Counted from the stretch's first letter, positions 42,520-52,275 are shown. The stretch: DNA of 64,000 nucleotides from Saprospiraceae bacterium (GCA_020630435.1 JAHDBJ010000014.1:62001-126000), one strand, 5' to 3'. The notes: generated by a model not told the origin, from the sequence alone. Translations and numbers: made by a program.

Positions 42520-43506
42520 TTAGGCTAATTTTCCTTCTTTCACCATACGGGCATAGGCTTTTGCAAAATACGTTAGGATGATATTGGCTCCAGCTCTATG
42601 GATAGATAGCAGGGTTTCGGGCATCGCTTTTTCGAATTCCAACCAGCCATTTTGACAAGCTGCAATTAACATCGCACACTCGCCACTCACATGATAGGCC
42701 GCAATCGGCAGCTCAAAATTTTCACGCAAAAGATGAATCACATCTAAGTAATTCAAGGCAGGTTTAACCATCATATAATCCGCACCTTCCTCATAATCCA
42801 AGAGTGCTTCTCTCAAAGCTTCTCGCTTATTAGCAGGATCCATTTGATAGGTTTTTTTATCGCCAGCCTTAGGTGCAGAATCTAGCGCATCCCGAAAAGG
42901 ACCGTAGAAAGCACTCGCATATTTGGCAGTATACGATAGGATACCCGTATCTGTAAAACCAGCCGCATCTAGAGCCGTGCGGATATATCCGACACGCCCG
43001 TCCATCATGTCGGAAGGACCAAGTATATCGAAGCCTGCTTGGGCTTGTGCGACCGCCATTTTGGCTAGGATGGGGAGTGTCTTATCGTTTAGGATTTTAC
43101 CCTTTTCGACATAGCCATCATGCCCATCGGAGGAGTAGGGATCCATCGCTACATCGGAGATGAGACAAGCCTCTGGAAAACGCTTTTTGATTTCGGCGGC
43201 ATAGTTTAAATAATAATTATCAGGGTTAGAACCGTAGGTGGCAACTTTATCTTTTAATGCCTCATCTACCGCAGGAAATAATATAAAACTCCGTAAGCCA
43301 AGCTCCATACATTCCTCAAGCTCTGGCAGTAGTTGATCTAAAGACCAACGATAATTACCAGGAAGAGAAGTTACTTCTACTTTTTGATTGTTGCCGTCCG
43401 TCAAAAAAAGTGGATAGACAAGATGGTCAAGGGATAAACGATTTTCACGGAGCATGGCACGATGAGCAGCAGCTTGTCGGTTTCTTCTTGGTCTTGAAAG
43501 CATCAT
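42520..43506 (-). CDS. hemB: Delta-aminolevulinic acid dehydratase (porphobilinogen synthase)
   Basis: HemB condenses two 5-aminolevulinate molecules to porphobilinogen in heme synthesis. With a start at the ATGATG of 43501-43506 it has 328 residues, the family norm. It begins LSRPRRNRQAAAHRAMLREN, the usual HemB N terminus. Two Schiff-base lysines are plausible, in the MVKPALNYLDVI motif (near 250) and about 50 residues earlier in LDSAPKAGDKKTYQMDP. The metal/substrate region DVAMDPYSSDGHDG is also present. The open frame continues upstream without a stop for 70 codons, which I treat as a fused remnant of another gene. Confidence 0.93.
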   Translation of the reverse strand: MMLSRPRRNRQAAAHRAMLRENRLSLDHLVYPLFLTDGNNQKVEVTSLPGNYRWSLDQLLPELEECMELGLRSFILFPAVDEALKDKVATYGSNPDNYYLNYAAEIKKRFPEACLISDVAMDPYSSDGHDGYVEKGKILNDKTLPILAKMAVAQAQAGFDILGPSDMMDGRVGYIRTALDAAGFTDTGILSYTAKYASAFYGPFRDALDSAPKAGDKKTYQMDPANKREALREALLDYEEGADYMMVKPALNYLDVIHLLRENFELPIAAYHVSGECAMLIAACQNGWLEFEKAMPETLLSIHRAGANIILTYFAKAYARMVKEGKLA

Positions 43507-43798
43507 TGTTTTCGTATTTTTAGAATAAGTAGGTTGACTTACTTTTTTTATTTGCAAAGTGCAAGATATATTTTTAATTACTTTAAAAATAATTTCTCCT
43601 TCTTCAATGTTTTTATATCTGTAATCAACTGGTTGATGGAAGTTGTGTTCAAGCCGTTGTAAATACCACGAATGTGCCTGTTTTTTATCAACTAAAACAA
43701 AATTCTCAGTATGCAAAAATTCATAGTCTTCTTTTTTCGATACCTAAGTCTTCTTCGATAAAGTAAGCTTGACATTTATGTTCTCTTATTTTTTCAAC
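43507..43798 (-). pseudogene. Frameshifted small-gene remnant fused in frame to hemB
   Basis: Upstream of the normal HemB start, the same frame encodes about 70 protein-like residues (for example AHSWYLQRLEHNFHQPVDY). Further upstream another frame encodes VEKIREHKCQAYFIEEDLG and then stops. The two join smoothly if one base is shifted in the A6 run near 43731-43738. This suggests an approximately 95-residue gene broken by a homopolymer slip and without its own stop before hemB. I do not recognise the family. Confidence 0.45.
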
Positions 43799-44133
43799 TG
43801 GATTAAAAAAAGAGAAAAAATATACTTATTTCAACTCCAAAACACTAATTTTTATCAAAACAAAAAAATTATCGTTAAAACTGAAATAATATTTTCATTT
43901 GGTTTCTATTTTATAAAAAAAATACTTTCTTTTGTGACTAATATTTTTCAATGAGGTAGTATCGTGTCTGCTTTTCAAGATGCTTGAAGACTTTTCCCAA
44001 TCTCTAACTATACATAACCTTAGTAAAAACAATTTCTAATACTTTATTTGTTCATAGGTGAGCAAATAGGTGAAAGTGGAAAATATCAAGTCTAAAACAC
44101 TCAGTTTTGGACACGATTATCAAAAAAACAGGA
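43799..44133. other. Divergent region upstream of the mre cluster, no gene seen
   Basis: A+T-rich spacer between the hemB-side remnant and mreB. It should contain the mre promoter, but I see no exact TAnnTTTG box, only a weak TTTATTTG near 44043-44050. The plus-strand open frame through 43769-43954 is almost all Phe, Lys and Ile, as expected from A/T runs, and I do not call it. Confidence 0.45.
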
Positions 44134-45165
44134 ATGAAATTATTTAGCTTTTTTAAATCAGAAATAGCAATTGATTTGGGTACAGCAAATACCCTAATCA
44201 TACAAGATAATAAAGTGGTGGTAGATGAGCCTTCTATTGTGGCGATTGATCGTAGAAATAATGAGGTGATTGCGGTAGGGCGTAAGGCAATGCAGATGCA
44301 TGAGAAAACGCATGAACATATCAAGACCATTCGTCCACTGAAAGATGGTGTGATAGCAGATTTTCAAGCAGCGGAACATATGATTCAAGGACTTATCAAT
44401 ATGATGGACAACCGTAGAAAGTTGTTTACCCATCTCAAAATGGTAATTTGTATTCCTTCGGGGATTACAGAGGTCGAAAAGAGAGCCGTTTTTGATTCTG
44501 CGGATAGGGTAGATTCTAAAGAAACGTATTTGATACATGAGCCAATGGCTGCTGCGTTGGGGATTGGCTTAGATGTAGAAGAACCGATTGGGAATATGAT
44601 TATTGACATCGGTGGGGGGACAACAGAAATTGCGGTTATTGCCTTGTCAGGAATTGTATGTGATCAATCCATCAGAATCGCGGGAGATGAGTTTACGATG
44701 GATATTATTAATTTTATGAAGCGTCAACACAATATCTTGATTGGTGAGCGAACGGCGGAGCAAATCAAAATCAATGTTGGCTCGGCATTGCATGATTTGG
44801 ATGAGCCGCCAGAGGATTATGCAGTAAATGGACGAGATTTGATGACGGGTATTCCAAAACAAATAAAGGTGTCCTATGGCGAGATCGCCCATTGTTTAGA
44901 TAAATCTATTTCTAAAATAGAAGAAGCAATATTAAAAGCCCTTGAAAATACACCACCTGAGTTAGCATCTGATATTTACACAACAGGATTATATTTAACA
45001 GGTGGTGGGGCTTTGCTTCGAGGTTTAGATAAGCGAATTGCACAAAAAACAAAGTTGCCTGTTCATGTAGCAGAAGATCCTTTAAGGGCTGTTGTAAGAG
45101 GAACAGGGATTGCTTTGAAAAATACTGATAGATTTTCATTTTTAATTGATCGAAAGCATATTTAA
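44134..45165 (+). CDS. mreB: Rod shape-determining actin homologue MreB
   Basis: A 343-residue bacterial actin that organises sidewall peptidoglycan synthesis. The actin-fold motifs are intact: phosphate-1 IAIDLGTANTLI at the N terminus, connect-1 near residues 130-145, phosphate-2 MIIDIGGGTTEIAVI (about 158-172), and the adenosine motif LTGGGALLRGLD (about 290-301). I chose the ATG at 44134 (MKLFSFFKSEIAIDLG) rather than a TTG 27 bases earlier, because MreB proteins begin in this way. It heads the cluster mreB-mreC-mreD-mrdA-dacB on one strand. Confidence 0.96.
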   Translation: MKLFSFFKSEIAIDLGTANTLIIQDNKVVVDEPSIVAIDRRNNEVIAVGRKAMQMHEKTHEHIKTIRPLKDGVIADFQAAEHMIQGLINMMDNRRKLFTHLKMVICIPSGITEVEKRAVFDSADRVDSKETYLIHEPMAAALGIGLDVEEPIGNMIIDIGGGTTEIAVIALSGIVCDQSIRIAGDEFTMDIINFMKRQHNILIGERTAEQIKINVGSALHDLDEPPEDYAVNGRDLMTGIPKQIKVSYGEIAHCLDKSISKIEEAILKALENTPPELASDIYTTGLYLTGGGALLRGLDKRIAQKTKLPVHVAEDPLRAVVRGTGIALKNTDRFSFLIDRKHI

Positions 45166-45247
45166 TATTTTTTAGTTAACCAAGATTCAACTGATTCAAT
45201 CGATTTGAACATTGGTTGTTTTTTATCACTCATTTCAACGCCAATCG

Positions 45248-46078
45248 ATGCGAGGGATTATACAGTTTATATTGCGTTATAATGGGTTCTTCCTTTTTCT
45301 CATATTGGAAGTCATTTGCTTTTTTTTGATTATCCGTTTCAATGAATCTCAAAACCGCATTTATTTTTCTTCCGCCAATTTTTTCACAGGTCTAGCGTAC
45401 GACAAATACTATAACTTTAAACAGTATGTTAATCTATCAGGAGTAGCAGATAGTCTAGCAAAAGAGAATGCTATTATTTATGAACAGTTGGAGCGTTCAA
45501 AATTTAACAATAAAGTACTGATTGATACAGCACTAGCAAAAAATATTATACAAAAATATACCTATACTCCTGCACGTGTTATCAATAATACAACACAGCT
45601 TCACAATAATTATATTACGTTGGATAGGGGGGCAAAGCATGGAATAAAACCACATAGTGGTGTTATTGGAGAAAATGGTTTAGTTGGTATTATTACGAAT
45701 ACATCAAAATACTATTCTTTAGCGATTTCTTTGCTCCATCGTCAGACAAAAATAAGCGTCAAAATTAGACGTAATAATGAGTTGGGCTCTTTAGTATGGG
45801 CAGGTACAGATGCTCGGTTTATGTCGCTTGAAGCCGTACCAAACTATGTCCCTATTGTAGAAGGAGATACTATAGAAACGAGTGGCTATTCAAGTATTTT
45901 TCCTGAAGGTTTAACTATAGGTTTGATAGATACTTTTTGGATAAATCCAGGGAGTAGTTTTTATCATATAGATGTTAGGTTAAATAATAACCTCAGAAAT
46001 ATTCAATATACTCAGATAGTCCGAAATTTATTTCAAGAAGAGCAAATGACACTAGAAGAACAAGGCAAAAATGAATAA
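45248..46078 (+). CDS. mreC: Rod shape-determining protein MreC
   Basis: A 276-residue protein with one N-terminal transmembrane helix (about 9-27), a coiled-coil segment (about 55-85) and the periplasmic MreC beta domains (about 100-250). The latter contain the family segments NNYITLDRGAKHGIKPHSGVIGENG and GDTIETSGYSSIFPEGL. It links MreB and MreD to penicillin-binding protein 2. The ATG at 45248 (MRGIIQFILRYNG) gives the usual short cytoplasmic tail; an upstream TTG at 45212 is less likely. The 3' end overlaps mreD by 8 bases. Confidence 0.93.
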   Translation: MRGIIQFILRYNGFFLFLILEVICFFLIIRFNESQNRIYFSSANFFTGLAYDKYYNFKQYVNLSGVADSLAKENAIIYEQLERSKFNNKVLIDTALAKNIIQKYTYTPARVINNTTQLHNNYITLDRGAKHGIKPHSGVIGENGLVGIITNTSKYYSLAISLLHRQTKISVKIRRNNELGSLVWAGTDARFMSLEAVPNYVPIVEGDTIETSGYSSIFPEGLTIGLIDTFWINPGSSFYHIDVRLNNNLRNIQYTQIVRNLFQEEQMTLEEQGKNE

Positions 46079-46592
46079 TGTTACACTAACAAATATTTTT
46101 AGATTTTTCATATTTGTCCTTATCCAAGTTTTTATATTAAAAAATATTGACTTAGGGGAAGGGGTGTTGAACTATTTACTCTTTTATATATATCCTCTAT
46201 TTATTATTTTATTGCCTTCAAAGATTCCCCATGTGTATTTGATATTATTGGGCTTTTTGATAGGTATTTCTATTGATCTTTTTTACAATAGTTATGGCAT
46301 CCATGCGAGTGCGGCGGTATTTACAGCTTACATCCGTCCTTATGTTTTATCGTTTTTAGAGCCACGAGGTGGATATGTTTCTGGAGAAGGGTTGACAAAA
46401 TATCGCTATGGGGAGACTTGGTTTTTACAATATTCTGCTTTTTTACTAGTAATACATTTATTATTTTTGTTTTCAGTTGAGGCATTTACATTTATTTATA
46501 TAAAAGAAATACTACTGAGAACATTTTTTAGTTTTATGGGTTCATTTTTATTAGTTATCATCTATATCTTCTTGTTTAATCCAAAAGATTAA
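46071..46592 (+). CDS. mreD: Rod shape-determining protein MreD
   Basis: A 173-residue integral membrane protein with five or six hydrophobic helices and very few charged residues outside loops. MreD sequences are poorly conserved, so the call rests on size, topology and place. The gene overlaps mreC by 8 bases and shares its last base with the mrdA start (TAATG). It is part of the elongasome in the inner membrane. Confidence 0.88.
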   Translation: MNNVTLTNIFRFFIFVLIQVFILKNIDLGEGVLNYLLFYIYPLFIILLPSKIPHVYLILLGFLIGISIDLFYNSYGIHASAAVFTAYIRPYVLSFLEPRGGYVSGEGLTKYRYGETWFLQYSAFLLVIHLLFLFSVEAFTFIYIKEILLRTFFSFMGSFLLVIIYIFLFNPKD

Positions 46593-48451
46593 TGGCAGAT
46601 AATTTTCGGCATAGACAATATATTATACAAGGCGTTTTTTTACTCCTTGCTATTGCACTCATTATACCTTGTTTTCGCCTGCAATTAACGGAAGGAACCT
46701 TTCAAGAAAAAGCACGTTCTACGGCAGTAGGTAAAATAACAATATACCCAGCAAGGGGCTTGGTGACCGATCGTCATCATAAATTATTGGTTAATAATAA
46801 AGCAATGTATGACCTCATGGTTACGTATAAAGAGGTCAAAGATATTGACACCTTAAAATTTTGTAACCTTTTAGGGATTTCTGTAGAAGAATTTGAAGAA
46901 CGTTTAAATAAAGATTTCGATAGAGATTTTCGGTTCTCTCGTTCTAAGCCCTTTGCCTTTATGAAGAAAATCCCAATTGAAATGTATGCTCGTTTTCAAG
47001 AAAGTATGTATGAATTTCCAGGTTTTTTTGCGCAACTAAGGAATGTACGAAATTATCCTTACAGAGTGGGAGCACACGTGTTAGGTTATCTAAGGGAGGT
47101 CAATAGACAAGAAATATCTGTTGAAAATTCACCGTATCAAAGAGGAGACTATATTGGAGTACAAGGACTAGAATACGCTTATGAAGAAGAACTTAGAGGA
47201 AAGAAGGGCGCCAAATATGTTTTAAAAAATAACTTAGGAAGAATTGAGGGCGCATATAAAAATGGAGAAAGAGATATTCCAGCAGAATCGGGTATGACAC
47301 TTGTCACGGGTATGGATGGAGAATTACAAGCCTATGGTGAAAAACTTATGCGAAATAAACGAGGAAGCGTCGTAGCGATAGAACCCAAAACAGGAGACAT
47401 TTTGGCCATGCTCAGTACCCCAACCTATGATCCCAATCTTCTAACCATCAATAAGAATAGGGGGCATACTTGGAAATACTTAGTTACAGATACACTAAAG
47501 CCTCTTTTTGATCGCTCCATTCGTGCAGAATATCCACCAGGATCAATTTTTAAAACCGTCATGTCGCTTATCAGTATGCAAGAAGGCATCTGGTCTGCTA
47601 ACAGAGGATTTGGTTGTGGTGGTGGTTATAATTATGGAGGGAGTCGTAAGTTAGCTTGTCATGGACATATTTATCCATCTAGTGTAAAAGTTGCGCTTCA
47701 ACATTCTTGCAATTCCTATTACTGTGAAATGTTTCGTAAAAATGTTGATCGATATGGCTATAAAAATCCCTATGAAGGATTGGATACTTTAGTTTCTAAA
47801 CTTACTAAATTTGGATTAGGTAAAAAATTGAATGTTGATCTTTATGATGAAAAAAAAGGCAATATACCCGATGCAGCATACTATAACCGTATCTATTCAA
47901 AAGAGAAAGGCAGTTGGCGTTCGCCTACTATCATATCAGTATCTATAGGACAAGGAGAAGTACAAATGACGACCTTACAAATGGCAAACCTTGCTGCAAT
48001 CATTGCAAATAAAGGTTACTATTACCAACCACACCTTGCTAAATATTTTGTTGGGGAGGACAGGGTGAAAAGAGTAAACCAATATCCTAAACATACGGTG
48101 GGGGTAGAGGAAAAATATTTCCAACCTGTTATTGATGGGATGGAGTTGGCGGTCTTAGCGGGGACAGCTCCTAGAGCGAAAATAAAAGATATAGAAGTCT
48201 GTGGCAAAACAGGAACATCTGAAAATAGTGGTACTGATCACTCTGTATTCTTTGCTTTTGCTCCCAAAGATGATCCGAAAATTGCTATTGCTGTTTTTGT
48301 AGAAAATGCAGGTTTTGGAGGAACTTATGCTGCGCCAATTGCAAGCCTTATGATCGAAAAATATTTAAAAGGAGATATTGATAGAGACGATCCTTTAACC
48401 ATCGCTAAAGAAAAACGAATATTGGATACCGATTTACTCGGAGCAGATTAG
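46592..48451 (+). CDS. mrdA: Penicillin-binding protein 2 (elongasome transpeptidase)
   Basis: A 619-residue class B PBP that cross-links sidewall peptidoglycan. It has an N-terminal transmembrane helix (about 12-28) and a dimerisation domain with the YPARGLVTDRHHKLLVNN segment. The transpeptidase domain has the active-site SxxK motif in PPGSIFKTVMSL (Ser near residue 316), an SxN-type motif SCNSYYCEM (near 370) and KTGTSENSGTDHS (near 537). It overlaps mreD by one base. dacB starts 53 bases after its stop. Confidence 0.96.
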   Translation: MADNFRHRQYIIQGVFLLLAIALIIPCFRLQLTEGTFQEKARSTAVGKITIYPARGLVTDRHHKLLVNNKAMYDLMVTYKEVKDIDTLKFCNLLGISVEEFEERLNKDFDRDFRFSRSKPFAFMKKIPIEMYARFQESMYEFPGFFAQLRNVRNYPYRVGAHVLGYLREVNRQEISVENSPYQRGDYIGVQGLEYAYEEELRGKKGAKYVLKNNLGRIEGAYKNGERDIPAESGMTLVTGMDGELQAYGEKLMRNKRGSVVAIEPKTGDILAMLSTPTYDPNLLTINKNRGHTWKYLVTDTLKPLFDRSIRAEYPPGSIFKTVMSLISMQEGIWSANRGFGCGGGYNYGGSRKLACHGHIYPSSVKVALQHSCNSYYCEMFRKNVDRYGYKNPYEGLDTLVSKLTKFGLGKKLNVDLYDEKKGNIPDAAYYNRIYSKEKGSWRSPTIISVSIGQGEVQMTTLQMANLAAIIANKGYYYQPHLAKYFVGEDRVKRVNQYPKHTVGVEEKYFQPVIDGMELAVLAGTAPRAKIKDIEVCGKTGTSENSGTDHSVFFAFAPKDDPKIAIAVFVENAGFGGTYAAPIASLMIEKYLKGDIDRDDPLTIAKEKRILDTDLLGAD

Positions 48452-48504
48452 TATCAAAATTGTTTAATCGAATTCTACCCATCATTTTTAACCTTATAAT
48501 ACTT

Positions 48505-49965
48505 ATGCAACACCGCCTGTTTATAGTTTTTATACTACTATTTTGCTTTTGTTTTGCTCAGAGCCAATCAGATTTACAAAAGACTATCAATACTTTTGTA
48601 AAAACGGAAGGATTAAAAAATGCTAGTATTAGTATTAATATTGTTGATACCAAAACGGGGAAAACACTAGGAAAATATGAGCCACATCGAAGTTTAAGTC
48701 CTGCTTCGTCTATTAAAATAATCACAACAGCCACCGCTCTTGCGGTGTTAGGAAATGATTTTAAATTTAGGACTTCATTAGAGTATGATGGACAAATTAA
48801 TGATAATATATTAAATGGGAATTTATATATCAAAGGATATGGTGATCCTACGCTCGGAACAGACCAACGTAGTGAAATTCCTGATATTGAATCCATCATG
48901 AACAAATTTACGGAAGCAGTCCAAAATCAAGGTATTAAAGAAATCAATGGGTTAGTTGTAGGTGATGGTACATACTTTAACAGTCAAGTTAATGCGCCAA
49001 CCATTCAATGGAATGATATGGGGAATTATTATGGAGCAGGAGTACATGGCTTAAACATTCATGAAAATTTATACCATTTGCGTTTTATCCAATCGACTAA
49101 GATTGGTACAAAGCCTAAACTTAAATCGACTGATCCTTATATCCCAAACCTTATGCTTGTTAATCAAATAAAATCAGCAGCAGCAGGGACTGGTGATAAC
49201 GCCTATATTCATGGTGCCCCATTTAATTACTATTGTTTTATAAGAGGGACAATACCAGTAGGGCAAGGTATTTTCTCTGTGAAAGGTGCAATCCCAGATC
49301 CACCCTTATTTGCTGCACAATATTTTCTAAAAAAATTAGATGCGGTAGGTGTTCAGACACAACGATTGGCAAGCAGCCAACTTGAATTACTTCGAGAAGG
49401 AACTGCATTGACACAACGTACTTCTTTTTTTAGCCATTTTTCACCGCCTCTGAATAAAATAGCTAAAATAGCAAATCATAAGAGTGTCAATTTGTATTGT
49501 GAAGCGATGCTTCGAGCTATAGGAGCGAATCAATCAGAAGATGGCTCACCATCTGCTGGAATAGAAGCGATTTATAAATATTGGGAAGAAAAAGGACTCT
49601 CAACAGAAGGTTTCTACTTAGAAGATGGTAGTGGTCTTTCTGCTAGGAATGCTATCTCAGCCTACCATTTTACTAAAATTCTTCAGTTGGCAACAAACAG
49701 CAAGACTTTTGAGGCTTTTTATGATTCTTTGCCCATAGCTGGAAAAAGCGGCACGGTTCGGAATTTGCTTAAAGGTACCAGCGCAGTAGGGAAGGTTCGA
49801 GCCAAAACAGGCTCTATGCGTCGAGTTCGTTCTTATACAGGTTATGCAAAGACGAATTCAGGCAAATTACTTGCTTATTGTATTATTGTCAATAATTACG
49901 ACTGTTCTACTTGGACACTAGTAAAGAACATGGAAAAAATTATGTTGTCGATGACAAAGAGTTAA
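48505..49965 (+). CDS. dacB: D-alanyl-D-alanine carboxypeptidase/endopeptidase (PBP4, DacB)
   Basis: A 486-residue class C PBP (S13 family) that trims or opens peptide cross-links in the periplasm. The signal peptide spans about residues 1-20 (ending CFAQS). Active-site motifs are SxxK in PASSIKIITTATAL (near 66), an SxN-type motif in DGSGLSARNAIS (near 377) and KTG in RAKTGSMRRVRSYTGY (near 432). I chose the ATG at 48505 over a TTG at 48460 because it begins a clean signal peptide. The 3' end overlaps the convergent M28 gene by 4 bases. Confidence 0.92.
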   Translation: MQHRLFIVFILLFCFCFAQSQSDLQKTINTFVKTEGLKNASISINIVDTKTGKTLGKYEPHRSLSPASSIKIITTATALAVLGNDFKFRTSLEYDGQINDNILNGNLYIKGYGDPTLGTDQRSEIPDIESIMNKFTEAVQNQGIKEINGLVVGDGTYFNSQVNAPTIQWNDMGNYYGAGVHGLNIHENLYHLRFIQSTKIGTKPKLKSTDPYIPNLMLVNQIKSAAAGTGDNAYIHGAPFNYYCFIRGTIPVGQGIFSVKGAIPDPPLFAAQYFLKKLDAVGVQTQRLASSQLELLREGTALTQRTSFFSHFSPPLNKIAKIANHKSVNLYCEAMLRAIGANQSEDGSPSAGIEAIYKYWEEKGLSTEGFYLEDGSGLSARNAISAYHFTKILQLATNSKTFEAFYDSLPIAGKSGTVRNLLKGTSAVGKVRAKTGSMRRVRSYTGYAKTNSGKLLAYCIIVNNYDCSTWTLVKNMEKIMLSMTKS

Positions 49966-50945
49966 AATTCCTGTATTGATTCTTTATATAAAATATTTAA
50001 AACCAACTTACCTACTGCTTTCATTGTATTTGGGTCAATAACATCCATATTATCTTTATGGGTATGCCAATAATGACCAAATTTCCTGTTTTCAGGACGA
50101 TTGATTATATCTATCATAGGTATTTTAGCAACGGTGTTGACAAAGTAATGATCATCTGTAACACCTGGCGTATTGACATCTGCGAAGTAATTAGAATAAC
50201 CTAGATTCTTAGCCAAAGTCCATATTTTATTTAACGTAGTTGGTGCATAAGTTCGTGAAACTTCTTCTTTTGTAAATCGGGCATTTTTTGCTCCTACCAT
50301 ATCCAGTAGAATACCATATTTTGCTCGATAACTATTTACATGGGGATTATTGCTCCAATGTTGAGCGCCTATACACCAAGTGTTAATAACAGAAGCATCG
50401 TCCGAATTATTTCCTTGATCCTCTGCATCAAATAAAATTATGTCAACTCCTAAGTTGATGGGATTGGCTTTTATTTGTCTAGCGATTTCTAATAGTACTG
50501 CAACGCCACTCCCTCCATCATCGGCACCTAGGATAGCTTCTTTCTGCTTTGTCTCGTCTTTCTCCTCATCTGCCATAAAACGGGTATCCCAATGTGCTGC
50601 TAATAAAATTCTCGTTTTAGTTTCAGGATTAAATGAAGCAATAATATTTTTAGCTTCCAAAACTCCACCATGATAAGCCTGTGCTTTAAAATCCTGTTCT
50701 ATGACTTTTGCACCATATTTTTTAAATTCTTTTACTAGCCAAGCACCACAGGCTTTATGTGCTTCTGTACTAGGGACTCTAGGCCCAAATTCTACTTGTT
50801 TTTTGACGTAAGTGTATGCAGAATCTTTATTAAAGGGCGGAATTGTAACCGTTTGAGGTTTTTCTTCACTGGTCTTTTTATCGGTTTTACAACCAATTCC
50901 TACAAAAAAAAGAATACTACTAAATAAAAATACTTTTTTAAACAT
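49962..50945 (-). CDS. M28-family lipoprotein, glutaminyl-peptide cyclotransferase-like
   Basis: A 327-residue lipoprotein (lipobox VGIGC, Cys19) with an M28 zinc-hydrolase fold. Visible metal-site elements are LLAAHWDTR, the Asp in LGADDGGSGVAVLLE, the Glu in ILFDAEDQG, and His in FGHYWHTHKDNMDVID. The FDAEDQG block and the WHTHKD end resemble bacterial glutaminyl cyclases more than aminopeptidases. Such enzymes cyclise N-terminal Gln of exported proteins to pyroglutamate in T9SS bacteria. An aminopeptidase role cannot be excluded from sequence. It is convergent with dacB. Confidence 0.78.
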   Translation of the reverse strand: MFKKVFLFSSILFFVGIGCKTDKKTSEEKPQTVTIPPFNKDSAYTYVKKQVEFGPRVPSTEAHKACGAWLVKEFKKYGAKVIEQDFKAQAYHGGVLEAKNIIASFNPETKTRILLAAHWDTRFMADEEKDETKQKEAILGADDGGSGVAVLLEIARQIKANPINLGVDIILFDAEDQGNNSDDASVINTWCIGAQHWSNNPHVNSYRAKYGILLDMVGAKNARFTKEEVSRTYAPTTLNKIWTLAKNLGYSNYFADVNTPGVTDDHYFVNTVAKIPMIDIINRPENRKFGHYWHTHKDNMDVIDPNTMKAVGKLVLNILYKESIQEF

Positions 50946-50954
50946 AACTGAATC

Positions 50955-50969
50955 TTAAACAACTTCAAT
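50955..50969 (+). repeat. Solo arm of the palindromic element family
   Basis: TTAAACAACTTCAAT matches the right arm of the elements at 36465 and 55734 but stands alone. It is 10 bases before the minus-strand M28 gene start. It is short, so it could be chance. Confidence 0.35.
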
Positions 50970-50992
50970 GTATAAATATTAGCAAACAAAAA

Positions 50993-51691
50993 TTATATAC
51001 CAACTAGAAAAAAACAAGTTGCAGTCATGGCTACTAGGTTGATAACAACCAAAAACCAGAACCATCCTTTCGATGCGCCTATAATTTCTTCTTTGATATA
51101 ATTGTCGACACTCAACTCTACACGTTCTTTTATTATACTTAAATTTTGAACGTCCAGAGCTATATCGTTTCCTATTTCTTGAAATGTTTTTCTTATAGGG
51201 ATTTTTTTAAAAAATCTAGATAAAGTCCATTGAAAAGCTCTAGGTACTTTTATATCTAATTTTTTAATTATTGTACCAACACCCCGAATTCCTTGCCCTA
51301 CAAATTGGGGACTTTTATCTATAGCATCATCGCTTTTTATCACAGCTTCAGTAAAAACGCCGATTACTTTTGAGGTTACAAAATCACTGCTATCGTAGAT
51401 ATATTCTAGGCAACGTTTTAAGGCATATCCTCTAGCCAACCAAAAGTAAAGTAAAGGGAAACCGACCAAAAAAATACCAAACAGTACAACTGTAAATATG
51501 CCTGAGTAATAATTTTCAGTATACACCAACCAAGCTGTAAGAAAAACAAGTGCAAAAAGGGCATTTAATATAATTCCAAATAAAAAAGGCAATAACACTC
51601 TTAGAATAAAAGAAAAAGTAGCTCCTACCGAACTAGTTAATTTATCCCTTGTTTTATGAAACCAAGATTTCTTTTTGGGTGTTACCTCCAT
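50993..51691 (-). CDS. Hypothetical inner-membrane protein
   Basis: A 232-residue protein with two adjacent long hydrophobic segments (about 22-52 and 60-88) and one at the C terminus (about 208-230). Between them is a polar helical region. I recognise no family. The ATG at 51691 lies only 4 bases after a perfect TAnnTTTG -7 box on the same strand (51696-51703), so the message is probably leaderless. It is divergent from smpB. Confidence 0.6.
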   Translation of the reverse strand: MEVTPKKKSWFHKTRDKLTSSVGATFSFILRVLLPFLFGIILNALFALVFLTAWLVYTENYYSGIFTVVLFGIFLVGFPLLYFWLARGYALKRCLEYIYDSSDFVTSKVIGVFTEAVIKSDDAIDKSPQFVGQGIRGVGTIIKKLDIKVPRAFQWTLSRFFKKIPIRKTFQEIGNDIALDVQNLSIIKERVELSVDNYIKEEIIGASKGWFWFLVVINLVAMTATCFFLVGI

Positions 51692-51695
51692 AGTA

Positions 51696-51703
51696 CAAAG
51701 GTA
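51696..51703 (-). promoter_or_regulatory. -7 box giving a leaderless start for the hypothetical membrane protein
   Basis: On the minus strand the sequence TACCTTTG is a perfect TAnnTTTG match. It ends 4 bases before the ATG at 51691, so transcription should begin at or next to the start codon. Confidence 0.55.
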
Positions 51704-51801
51704 AAACTAAATTCATTTGAATTAGACTATTTGTTTATTAGTTTTTAAAACTTATTTTTGAATATCTTAATTTGAAGATTAAACCAAACAACCTATAAGT
51801 A

Positions 51802-52275
51802 ATGAGTAAAGCTGATCAGGATAATATTACAATTATTTCAACCAATAAAAAAGCAAAATTTGAATATCATTTTTTGGCAGAATTTGAAGCAGGTATTGTT
51901 CTAACAGGAACAGAAATCAAATCTATAAGAGCAGGTAAAACTAATTTATCTGATGCCTATTGTTATTTTCAAGATGGCGAATTGTATGTCAGAAGTATCT
52001 ATATAGGGGAATACGACTTTGGAACGTACAATAACCATGAACCAAGGAGAACTCGAAAGCTATTGTTGAAAAGAAATGAATTAAAGAAATTAGAGCGAAA
52101 GGCCAAAGAAAAAGGGTTTTCAATCATTCCTTATCAAATTTATATAACGGACAGAGGCATTGCTAAAATACTAATTGCATTGGGACAAGGAAAAAAATCA
52201 TACGATAAGCGAAATACAATAAAAGAACGAGATGATAAACGTCAGATCGATCGAATGAAGAAACTGTATAGTTAA
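51802..52275 (+). CDS. smpB: SsrA-binding protein SmpB
   Basis: A 157-residue RNA-binding protein that delivers tmRNA to stalled ribosomes. The family blocks are clear: KKAKFEYHFLAEFEAGIVLTGTEIKSIR near the N terminus, the NLSDAYC segment, YNNHEPRRTRKLLL, and the basic tail (KSYDKRNTIKERDDKRQIDRMKK) that enters the decoding centre. Its RNA partner ssrA is encoded at 9763 in the same window, about 42 kb away. The length is normal. Confidence 0.97.
   Translation: MSKADQDNITIISTNKKAKFEYHFLAEFEAGIVLTGTEIKSIRAGKTNLSDAYCYFQDGELYVRSIYIGEYDFGTYNNHEPRRTRKLLLKRNELKKLERKAKEKGFSIIPYQIYITDRGIAKILIALGQGKKSYDKRNTIKERDDKRQIDRMKKLYS

Noticed and set aside
43769-43954. Short plus-strand open frame between hemB and mreB
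   Set aside because: Almost only Phe, Lys, Ile and Tyr, as expected of A/T-rich spacer; it also overlaps the minus-strand remnant.
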